Of a stretch of 64,000 bases of DNA, positions 55,145 to 63,076 are shown piece after piece. The notes under the pieces were generated by a model. That model made no database searches. It saw only the letters and a list, made by a program, of their open reading frames with translations, and was not told where the DNA came from. A program made the translations under genes and the position numbers. Where the stretch lies: positions 62,001 to 126,000 of the forward strand of contig NZ_VEDO01000004.1 of assembly GCF_007677875.1 (NCBI RefSeq), in the 5' to 3' direction. Positions within the stretch are counted from its first letter, which is position 1. Every line of letters starts with the position of its first letter. Source of the DNA: Variovorax boronicumulans (GTDB lineage Bacteria; Pseudomonadota; Gammaproteobacteria; Burkholderiales; Burkholderiaceae_C).

Positions 55145-56212
55145 TCAGGTGCTGACGGGTGCAGGCGCTCTCACAGTGCGCCGGCGCCACATGACCATCA
55201 TCTTTTCCAGTAGCGGTTTCTCAATCAACCGATAAACCACTACTCCTACAGCCGCACTGGCAACCGTGCTGAATGTCAGTGCAATTGCGACGTTGAGCGG
55301 CGTTGGCTCGGCCAAGTGCAGATGGTTGAACAGCCGGTAGCAGTACGGAAGCGTGAACACATGAACAAGATAGATCGAATAAGAGGCGTCGCCCAAAAGC
55401 GCCCATAACCTCCACCTTGGCATGGCACGGCCAACATGCACACCGCTCCAGACGATCAAGGCCGCCGGAATGCCGTCGGCCAGCAGGCGCGGTACGGCGC
55501 CATTGGGAAGCGCCAGCGCCATAAACCCAGCGATCAAGCCAATGCTGGCAACCGTCGCACTTGGTGCCCAGTGCCGATGGTTGACAAATATATACACGCC
55601 CATTCCGAGCGCGAACTCACCAAGTAGCCCACTGGTCCAGACGCGCAGTACAGCGCTCTTCTCAACATCGAGAACTTGTCCTGCAACGACAAGAACCAGC
55701 AGCATCAAGACCAGCGCCAGATGCTTTCGCTGGCCAAACAAAATGGCGAGAGCGAACACCACATAGAAAAACATTTCGAAATTGAGCGTCCATCCAACGA
55801 TCAACGAAGGCAAGATATCTCCACCGTGCATTGGGTTGAAGCGCGGCAAAAACAAAAAATCTTGCAGCAGAGAAATATCGGCCACACCGCTTCGGACAAG
55901 ATAGCGGTCCTGAAAGGCCAGAGCCAGCCAATACAGTGGAACAATCCTAATAAGGCGGCGCACGAGGAAATCAGTGGCCGCCTGCAGCCTGCCGCCATCT
56001 GTCTCCAACTGACGCGTGGCGTGGACCATGATGAACCCGCTGATGATGAAGAAGATATCAACGCCGGCACTCCCGAAAATCGGCCATCCGCTCACGTCGC
56101 CGTAGTAATGGCGCGCATGGTGGACGACCACCATCAAGGCTGCTACCGCCCTCAGGTACTGAATGCCATCGAATGACTCTGCATTGAGCGCAGCGGTTCG
56201 AACTGTCTTCAT
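55145..56212 (-). CDS. Acyltransferase-3 family membrane protein
   Basis: 355 residues from ATG 56212 with about ten helices. GIQYLRAVAALMVVVHHARH has the active-site His. GVDIFFIISGFIMVHATRQ, RRLIRIVPLYWLAL and TLNFEMFFYVVFAL follow. A TTG at 56227 in the same frame is less likely. The codon and base composition is more AT-rich than in the upstream operon. It is likely a polymer O-acylation enzyme. Confidence 0.88.
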   Translation of the reverse strand: MKTVRTAALNAESFDGIQYLRAVAALMVVVHHARHYYGDVSGWPIFGSAGVDIFFIISGFIMVHATRQLETDGGRLQAATDFLVRRLIRIVPLYWLALAFQDRYLVRSGVADISLLQDFLFLPRFNPMHGGDILPSLIVGWTLNFEMFFYVVFALAILFGQRKHLALVLMLLVLVVAGQVLDVEKSAVLRVWTSGLLGEFALGMGVYIFVNHRHWAPSATVASIGLIAGFMALALPNGAVPRLLADGIPAALIVWSGVHVGRAMPRWRLWALLGDASYSIYLVHVFTLPYCYRLFNHLHLAEPTPLNVAIALTFSTVASAAVGVVVYRLIEKPLLEKMMVMWRRRTVRAPAPVST

Positions 56213-56484
56213 ATTATTCCGTCGCAATTTTCATAGGGCTACAGCATCAGAGCCGGAAAGTGCTGCAGCGCAGCATCGCATCATCGCACGCATCACGTGT
56301 CCAACGATCACGTGCAACTGGAAGTGACGCCTAAATCGTTGGCTGCATGCATGGCTGGTAATAACGGAGATTGAACTCGATCTGCGGTTCCTGTATGCAA
56401 TGTAGTCCTTTGCGTCTGGGTGCTCGATATCTTTTTGTGTGCCGATGAATCCATTCAGCTAGACAAAGTCCGTTCCGGGTTAGC
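56213..56484. promoter_or_regulatory. Divergent promoter region between two acyltransferase genes
   Basis: The 272-base AT-richer gap contains the direct repeat ATCACGTG at 56292-56299 and 56307-56314 (each includes the palindrome CACGTG). No RNA gene or further reading frame was seen. It must hold promoters for both divergent genes. The repeated CACGTG is a possible site for a regulator, not proven. Confidence 0.4.
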
Positions 56485-57615
56485 ATGCTGCGCCGCACAA
56501 CGCAAAAATCTATGCCCACCCAACGCGAAGAACGCATCGACATTGTCCGTGGAATGGCCATGGTCACGATCGCCATCAACCATCTGGGTGTCATGCTGAT
56601 GAGCTTGGGTTACAGCGGTCGAAGAATTCCTACCTTAACCCTTTACGGTTTTTCGACTGCGGCAGAAATATTCTTTCTTCTTTCAGGGTACATGATCGGT
56701 TTTATCTACCTTCGGAGCACGGAAGTAGACCCGACCTATCTTCGAAAAAAGGTGTTGAGCCGTGCCTGGAAGATCTACCTGTTCAACGTGTCAGTATTCG
56801 GCATGCTGCTCGTGATGGCGCCGTTCTTGCCGGTGGCTGTGGCGGATGCGACGAAGTTGGATTACACACTCGAAGATGTCTGGAGCAGATCGCTGCTGTT
56901 CCTGGGATTTTTGCAGCACCCCTCTCTGTTGGGTGTTTTGCAACTGTATGTGCTGCTGATGGTGCTGACTCCGTGGGCAGCGCGGCTCGCGCACAGAAGT
57001 TCAGTGGCCATGTTTATGCTTTCGGCGGCTCTCTATACGGGCGTGCGCTTGGCCCCTGGGTTCAATCTGCCGGGTGGGGCACCAGAATCCGACGGCTTAT
57101 GGGAATTTAATCCATTTGCTTGGCAGTTGCTGTTTTTTTGCGGCATGCTTTTAGGCCAGAAGCAAGCCCACCGAACGCTGTTTGGCTGGCTTGACCGGCA
57201 TTGGTCGCACCCCTATTACGCATTTGCGATCTTTGCCGGGGCGGCAGTGGTGTTCAAGTTGCACCATGCTGGCGTGATTGCGGTTCCCTCGGTCTCGAAA
57301 ATGAATGTTGGCGTTGCCAACCTTGTTCATACCTTCGTTGCTGTTTTGACGATGGCTGCGATTGCGACCGAGTTGCGCAAGCGTGCGCGCTGGCTCACTC
57401 GCTGGTTTGGCATCGTCGGAAAGCATACGCTCGAGTGTTACGCGTTGAGTATTCCGCTCACATATGCAGCGGCTGCAGTGTGGGTCACATTCCCGGGCCG
57501 CTGGCCTACCTACGTGGCTGCAGCCGGCGCGGTGGTGGCTGGAGTGACGGCACTTGCGTTCGCGATGGAGCACAGGCACGTCAGGGCAGCAGCGATTGCC
57601 CGAAGTGGCCATTAG
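56485..57615 (+). CDS. OpgC-like membrane acyltransferase
   Basis: 376 residues with about ten helices. ERIDIVRGMAMVTIAINHLG is the start of the OpgC domain (osmoregulated glucan succinyltransferase group), with the conserved His. YGFSTAAEIFFLLSGYMIGF fits as well. It may add succinyl or another acyl group to the polysaccharide. ATG 56485 is used, with ATG 56512 an alternative. It is convergent with the GH26 gene, seven bases apart. Confidence 0.85.
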   Translation: MLRRTTQKSMPTQREERIDIVRGMAMVTIAINHLGVMLMSLGYSGRRIPTLTLYGFSTAAEIFFLLSGYMIGFIYLRSTEVDPTYLRKKVLSRAWKIYLFNVSVFGMLLVMAPFLPVAVADATKLDYTLEDVWSRSLLFLGFLQHPSLLGVLQLYVLLMVLTPWAARLAHRSSVAMFMLSAALYTGVRLAPGFNLPGGAPESDGLWEFNPFAWQLLFFCGMLLGQKQAHRTLFGWLDRHWSHPYYAFAIFAGAAVVFKLHHAGVIAVPSVSKMNVGVANLVHTFVAVLTMAAIATELRKRARWLTRWFGIVGKHTLECYALSIPLTYAAAAVWVTFPGRWPTYVAAAGAVVAGVTALAFAMEHRHVRAAAIARSGH

Positions 57616-57622
57616 AGTGCGC

Positions 57623-58753
57623 TCAAGTGTCGAGTTTGTGCATTCGGTCGGCCGTCAGCACGTCGTCACTGTGGACCCACCGTCGAAAACTCTCCCGAAT
57701 CGCGGGGGGGGTTGACGTGTGCGGTCCCCATGGGCGGTCCCAGATCGCGACGAGCGAAAACTCTGAGTAACCGTCTGCCAGAATCTTCCCCGTTCGAACG
57801 TCCCATATGTCGTTGATCACATTCTGGACGTGGTATTCATACCCGAGCTCCGAGCAGACAAGCGGCCGATCGACGAGAGCTGCGTATCCCTTCAGGACCT
57901 CAAAACATTGTCTGGTCCATTGGCCGTCAAACGATACAGTCGCGAGATTGCGGTTGTCGTACACATCGATCGATAGCACGTCGACGTAATCATTCCCGGG
58001 CCAGAATGGAAGGAAGTTGGAATCACGGTGCGCTCCGACATTCCAGCAATACAGTACGTTGTCCAATGCCGGACGCGCTCGCAGGTGGTCCACCATCTTC
58101 TGCCAGACAGCCACCATCTCTGCCGCACGGTCAAGCCCGTTCCACCAGAACCAGGTACCTGCGCACAGTTCGTGGAACGGCCTGAAGAGGACGGGGATCC
58201 GGCGACCATGTTGGTCGACCAGGGACTCGAGAAAATCGGCGAGCCGATCCAGCCAAGCCAGGAATTGAAGCTCGCGCTGCCCCCCCTCGAGCAGCGCGGT
58301 CAGCGGGGAACCGCTGCGGTCGCTGTAATGGCCCGGCGTTGTCCGCGGCGCACGCCAGCTGATGCCGTTGCGCGAGAGTTCGCCAGTCACCGGAGTGCCT
58401 GGGTGGTTGTGCAGGCCGATGACGGAGCCACGGGCGTGCGCGAGTTGGATGGCGCGGCGCACAAGGTCGGTCGCTGCAGCCCCGTAGCGGTTGCGCCAGG
58501 CCGGATCGTGGTACTCCATTCCGACGAACCCTGGCCATCGTTCCGTGATGCCCAGGAATACCTGTTCCGTTCCATGGAGGATCGGCGTGGGGTCCGTCTC
58601 GGGCATTCCCCAGACCATGTCGTTCGTTCCGACGATGTAGTGGCGGCTCCGCTTGGCAGCGAGCAGGCGTGCGTACAGCGCCCGCGTCGCCGGGCTGGCC
58701 TGGGGCGTGATGGGCCCAGAGGGAAGGGGTGGCGCGGCGACATGTGGGTTCAT
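57623..58753 (-). CDS. Glycoside hydrolase family 26 (beta-mannanase-like) without signal peptide
   Basis: 376 residues. It has a complete GH26 pattern: VFLGITERWPGFVGMEYHD, acid/base Glu195 in LFRPFHELCAGTWFWWNG and nucleophile Glu302 in PLVCSELGYEYH. The N-terminus (MNPHVAAPPLPSGP) is not a signal peptide, and no better start is in frame nearby. It may therefore be cytoplasmic or exported another way. It is the last gene of the minus-strand set, and a second GH26 (with signal) lies at 42128-43117. Confidence 0.88.
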   Translation of the reverse strand: MNPHVAAPPLPSGPITPQASPATRALYARLLAAKRSRHYIVGTNDMVWGMPETDPTPILHGTEQVFLGITERWPGFVGMEYHDPAWRNRYGAAATDLVRRAIQLAHARGSVIGLHNHPGTPVTGELSRNGISWRAPRTTPGHYSDRSGSPLTALLEGGQRELQFLAWLDRLADFLESLVDQHGRRIPVLFRPFHELCAGTWFWWNGLDRAAEMVAVWQKMVDHLRARPALDNVLYCWNVGAHRDSNFLPFWPGNDYVDVLSIDVYDNRNLATVSFDGQWTRQCFEVLKGYAALVDRPLVCSELGYEYHVQNVINDIWDVRTGKILADGYSEFSLVAIWDRPWGPHTSTPPAIRESFRRWVHSDDVLTADRMHKLDT

Positions 58754-58788
58754 GGATCAGTCCCGCGCTGTAGCGGCCAACGCTTGGC

Positions 58789-60039
58789 TCAGCGCCGCGG
58801 CGCCATCACGGCGTCGCGCACCGCCTGGCTGAAGCTTTTGAAAGAAAACCCCTGGTTGGCAGGCAGCGCAGCGCCCAGCCCCTGCCTGCCTGTGGCCTCG
58901 ATGTTGCCGAGCAATTCCTGGCACCTTAGACCGAAGGCGCTGGCGTCGCCCGCGACGTACAGGCCCTCCATGCTTTCGAAGCCTTTGGCTGCCGAGGGTG
59001 TGACCACACAGCAGCGCCCGTATGCCAAGGACTCGATCACCTTGATGTTGGTGCCGCCTCCGCCGAAGAGCGGTGCAATGGTGAGCAGTGCGCTCTGGTA
59101 CGCGGCCCGCAAGTCGTCGACCCGGCCGAGGCAGAAGACCCCAGGCGTTTGCGACCACTGGCGCTTGAGTGTTTCATCGGACAGCTTGCCGACCAGGTGC
59201 AATTCGGCATCGGGCACGGCACGCCGCACATGCGGCCAGACCTCGCGCACGAACCAATCAAAGCCCTCCCGGTTGGGTAGCCAGTCGTACACCGCGACGC
59301 CCAGCACGACGGGCCGCGTGGCCGGCGGCAATGGTGCGACGCCTTCGGGATAGGACGCGAACGGGATGTTCGGAAGCATGCGCACCGCGCGATGGCCAAG
59401 GGCCTGCAGATCCTTGGTCTTGGTGACCCAGACCGCTGCACAGCGCGCCACCAGTTCCTGCTCTTTCTTGCGGTAGGAGCTGGCGATTCGGCGGTACAGC
59501 TGCGGCAGGAGCCTGCGCTTTTCAGCCGCTGCCCGGTTTGCCCAAACTTCGGACTCCAGGTCGTCCAGGTCCACATAGAGGGCAGGGTGGCCCATGACGC
59601 CAGCCTGGTACGCCGTGGTGAGGTACCGCGTGACCACGGCATCGTAGTGGCCGCTGGCCAGCCGTTCGGCCACTGCGCTGCGCATGGTTGCGTTGCGAAA
59701 GAAGGTGTAGCGCCAGCCAAGCGCCGAATAGACGAGGCGCTGAAGCGGCTGGTCGATACGCGGCACGCCAAGGCCCCACCGCTGCGGCGCCCAACGGCCG
59801 TATTGCCGCGGCACATGGCCGAGGTAGTTGAACTCCGTGCGCAAGGTGGGCAGCAGGTGCTGCGGCACGTGGAAGTCGCCAACCAGCAGCAAATCCACAT
59901 GGCCGATGGCCTGGAGGGCCTTGAAGAGCAGGAACGTGCGTTGCGCGGCGCCCGAATCGGGCGGGCAGGGGAGGATGGGGCTTAACAGCAGGAAACGCTT
60001 GCCGGTGCGTGGCACTGGCGACTCAACGGTCATGGGCAT
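58789..60039 (-). CDS. Family-4 glycosyltransferase
   Basis: 416 residues. FLLLSPILPCPPDSGAAQRT is the glycine-rich acceptor-side start common in GT4 transferases of polysaccharide loci. GVAVYDWLPNREGFDWFVRE and GGGGTNIKVIESLAYGRCCV carry the donor-site Lys and Glu. ATG 60039 or ATG 60033 are both possible starts. It lies between the GH26 gene and the second flippase on the same strand. Confidence 0.9.
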   Translation of the reverse strand: MPMTVESPVPRTGKRFLLLSPILPCPPDSGAAQRTFLLFKALQAIGHVDLLLVGDFHVPQHLLPTLRTEFNYLGHVPRQYGRWAPQRWGLGVPRIDQPLQRLVYSALGWRYTFFRNATMRSAVAERLASGHYDAVVTRYLTTAYQAGVMGHPALYVDLDDLESEVWANRAAAEKRRLLPQLYRRIASSYRKKEQELVARCAAVWVTKTKDLQALGHRAVRMLPNIPFASYPEGVAPLPPATRPVVLGVAVYDWLPNREGFDWFVREVWPHVRRAVPDAELHLVGKLSDETLKRQWSQTPGVFCLGRVDDLRAAYQSALLTIAPLFGGGGTNIKVIESLAYGRCCVVTPSAAKGFESMEGLYVAGDASAFGLRCQELLGNIEATGRQGLGAALPANQGFSFKSFSQAVRDAVMAPRR

Positions 60040-60134
60040 CGGTTGTCAGTCCAAGAATCTGGCTGCAGATCCATCCGCGAGGTGAAGACCGCCGAGCCTT
60101 CCGCAGCGTTTGGCGCTGGCCTTGGGGTGCGGGG

Positions 60135-61601
60135 TCAAGCCTTCTTGCGCCATCCAGCCATGTGGAGGATGAATTGCTCGGCGCCGTCGGGTCGCTTGGC
60201 CAACAGCCACAGTGCAAGGTGAGTGCAGCCGTACAAGGCGGCGCCTGTTCCGATCAGCAAGCCGACGTGAAGGATCTGGGTGGCCGCGCCCGTCGGCGGT
60301 GAAAGGCTGTGCTTGAGCAGTTCGACGCCCGCAACCATTACGGCCACGCTGATCAGGCTGCGCCAGATGTTGCTGATCTGGCGCAGCACGGTGATCTGAA
60401 CGAAGCGGCGCGCGATCATCAAGGTCATACCGATGATGACCAGCCCGCCCAGGGAGCGCGCGATCACGGCCCCCAGCAGCCCGAAGTACCAGGCGCCGCC
60501 CAACGTCAGCGGCACACGCATGCCGAAGTTGACGGCCTCGCGCACCACCAGCACCTTGGGCTGGCCCATGGCCATGGACAGCGACAGCATGGGCAGGTAA
60601 AGCACCTGCAGCGAGACGACGGGTGCGAGCCAATAGATGACGGTGACCACTGAATCCCAGTTTGGGCCGAGCACCAGCGGCACCACGTGGTCGGCCGTAG
60701 CGGCCAGGCCGAAGCCGAAGGGCAGCAGGACGATCACGAGCATTTGCTGCGCCTTGAGGTACGCCGCCCGCATCCGTTCCGGCTCGCCGGCCAGTCGGGC
60801 GAAGCCACCGAACATGGTTTGCATGATGGGTCCGGCGAATGCGTAAGTGACCATGGATGCCATGTCGCTGCCGACGGTGTACTGGCCTAGCTGTGGCTTG
60901 CCAAGGATGTGGCCGATCAGAAAGCGGTCGGACTGGAGATTGATCGTCGAAATGAACCGAGAGGCCGAGGTCCAGCCGGCAAAGTTGAGGAGGCTCTTGG
61001 TGCCTGCAACTCTAAAACGTGGGCGGTACGGTGCCAGGATGTAGGTGTAAACAGTGGACACCAACGGTGCCACCAGCTGGCTTGCGATCAGAGCCCAATA
61101 GGAGCGCGTCGCATAGGCAAAAGCGATGGCGACTACGAAGCTGGCCATGCGGCCGACCAGTTGGACGCGCGCTCCTGGACCATATTCAAGGCGATGCAGG
61201 TAATACACCATAGCGGGACTGCTGAGACCGGCGAGCACCGGTGGGATGGCAAGTACCAGCATGATCGCGACGAGACGGCTATCGTCATAAATTGCTGCTA
61301 ATGGTAGAGCTGCCCCGACAGTGGCCAACGCAACGAGAACCGCGCGTATGAAATTCAGTGTGAACGCCGTGTCGACGTCGCGCGGATCGATCTCTTTGCG
61401 TTGTACCAACGCCTCACTAACGTTCAGTTCGGTGGTGGCGCGAACGATTGCGACTACTGATGCAGCAAGTGCGACCAAGCCAAAGTCGGCGGGCGTCAAT
61501 AGGCGGGCCATGATGACCAGCGAAATAACGTCAACAAACTTCATTAGCAGCTGCAAAGCTGTCAGAAGTGCGGCGCCGAGCGCCACTCTGCGTCCAAGCA
61601 T
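60135..61601 (-). CDS. Wzx-type polysaccharide flippase, second copy
   Basis: 488 residues with about 12-14 helices. MARLLTPADFGLVALAASVV, SEALVQRKEIDPRDVDTAFT and QSDRFLIGHILGKPQLGQYT, continuing VGSDMA, are typical of the PST branch of MOP flippases. It shows only family-level similarity to the copy at 52366-53892. It could serve a second polymer or an older version of the same pathway. AAGGTAGG before ATG 61601 is a plausible ribosome site. Confidence 0.9.
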   Translation of the reverse strand: MLGRRVALGAALLTALQLLMKFVDVISLVIMARLLTPADFGLVALAASVVAIVRATTELNVSEALVQRKEIDPRDVDTAFTLNFIRAVLVALATVGAALPLAAIYDDSRLVAIMLVLAIPPVLAGLSSPAMVYYLHRLEYGPGARVQLVGRMASFVVAIAFAYATRSYWALIASQLVAPLVSTVYTYILAPYRPRFRVAGTKSLLNFAGWTSASRFISTINLQSDRFLIGHILGKPQLGQYTVGSDMASMVTYAFAGPIMQTMFGGFARLAGEPERMRAAYLKAQQMLVIVLLPFGFGLAATADHVVPLVLGPNWDSVVTVIYWLAPVVSLQVLYLPMLSLSMAMGQPKVLVVREAVNFGMRVPLTLGGAWYFGLLGAVIARSLGGLVIIGMTLMIARRFVQITVLRQISNIWRSLISVAVMVAGVELLKHSLSPPTGAATQILHVGLLIGTGAALYGCTHLALWLLAKRPDGAEQFILHMAGWRKKA

Positions 61602-61611
61602 CGAGGGTCGC

Positions 61612-63015
61612 CTACCTTCTCGAGAAGACCGTACGGAGACGCCTAACTACACGTTGTGCAAAGCCTCTGATGCCCTTTTTCGACTCCCGATAACTCGCGT
61701 TTCTGTAGCGCGAAACGATCGGTTCCATCTTCTCTTCAAACGTGCTTAATGGTTGCTGCTCTGCCCGAGCTTCGGCATAAAGCTCGGCCGAGCGCTCCGC
61801 GATTTCAAGCCTTGCGTCGTAGATCGTCCTTCGATGGCGCGTGGGCGCAAGCTTCGGTGGCACCCGTTTAAGCGGACTCCACTGACCCGAGGCACGCCTT
61901 CGTTGCAAGCGATGCGCTAGCCCCTCACGACGATGTCGAAGTCCAGAAGCTTGGCTTTGAATGACTGCGTTGACGTCGGCGTTGCCGATCTTCAGCGCGC
62001 CTCGCTGAACTCCTTCATCGATGATTTTGTCAATGTAGGAATTTCTTGTGACTACGATATTTGTGCCGAGTGGATCGACGCTATAAGCGGGGAGCCAAGC
62101 ATCGCCGATGGCGACGTCGGCGCATTCGGCAAGTACGTCGTCGCAGTACTCGCAGGCGGCATTCTTGAACAGTCCCTCGCCCCAGTCCTTTCCTCGCACT
62201 GTTGCCATGGGCCAAACTTCCTCAGGAGTAATGTCGTCTCCGCTCTTCGCTCTATATGCAAATCCATAATCTGAAGCGCGGCGGTCCATCAGTTTTCGTC
62301 GAAAATCGAATGTAACGACTGAATCCTGTGCTGCGCCTTTTTGTCTCGCTAGGTACTCCGCAAAGTAGCTGCTTTTTAGGTGGCCGCAAACCAATCCAAG
62401 GCAGTAGGGCGTCTTTTCTATAGAAAGGAGTCCTTCTTCCTGCATGAGTCGGACCGCCTTCAAAAAACATGGAAGTCCAACAATTGCATAGCGCTTCTGG
62501 GAGTCACGCACCTGCGAAAGAATGCTCGACATTTCGATCGGGTAATAGCGGGATTTCGCCGCTGCCCTCATTTCCTCGGCCGACTCTGAGACTGAGTACT
62601 TGAATAGGAGTCCATCGTTTTGCTCCGGTGCGACTGGCTTGACATGCATAACTGCGTCGATGTCACCGCGCCTGAAAAGTTCGGAAAGGATCCAACTGAC
62701 GAGACCGCCGGAGCCGCCATCGGCTCGGAATTGGCCTTCGTCGACATGGGCCGCAAATGTACGCAGGTGCCGCCCAATTTTCTCGTTTTCCGGCAGCTCA
62801 GGATAAAGCCGCGCAGCGATTTCCGATTCAGTCTGAGATGCTCCAGACATCGGGCAGAGAGTGGAAATATCGTCGGCTTTTTCCGCCTGTCGCCGGTTTG
62901 CCTTCCAATGTCCCGCGGCAGTCATCTTTATTTCATATTGGTCTGGGCGGGCAAACGCGCATGAGCCGCAGCCTATGCACATCCCGGAATTTATGACATT
63001 GTCAATTTCATTCAT
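61612..63015 (-). CDS. FrhB-like protein (coenzyme F420 hydrogenase/dehydrogenase beta-subunit family)
   Basis: 467 residues. It has an N-terminal 4Fe-4S motif (GMCIGCGSCAF, with a later Cys in LCPMSG). A central FrhB domain includes GLPCFLKAVRLMQEEG and YCLGLVCGHLKSSYFAEYLA, and a second Cys cluster reads NAACEYCDDVLAECADVAIG. The C-terminal 90 residues are basic. FrhB-family proteins occur in polymer loci beside pyruvyl transferases. F420 is not expected in this group, so the cofactor is probably FAD. It lies 61 bases downstream of such a transferase and ten bases before the flippase. Confidence 0.87.
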   Translation of the reverse strand: MNEIDNVINSGMCIGCGSCAFARPDQYEIKMTAAGHWKANRRQAEKADDISTLCPMSGASQTESEIAARLYPELPENEKIGRHLRTFAAHVDEGQFRADGGSGGLVSWILSELFRRGDIDAVMHVKPVAPEQNDGLLFKYSVSESAEEMRAAAKSRYYPIEMSSILSQVRDSQKRYAIVGLPCFLKAVRLMQEEGLLSIEKTPYCLGLVCGHLKSSYFAEYLARQKGAAQDSVVTFDFRRKLMDRRASDYGFAYRAKSGDDITPEEVWPMATVRGKDWGEGLFKNAACEYCDDVLAECADVAIGDAWLPAYSVDPLGTNIVVTRNSYIDKIIDEGVQRGALKIGNADVNAVIQSQASGLRHRREGLAHRLQRRRASGQWSPLKRVPPKLAPTRHRRTIYDARLEIAERSAELYAEARAEQQPLSTFEEKMEPIVSRYRNASYRESKKGIRGFAQRVVRRLRTVFSRR

Positions 63016-63076
63016 TGATGTTGCCTGCTGTGGTCATATGTTGGAGGACGGGTCAACCAGCAATTGCAAAGGGATT

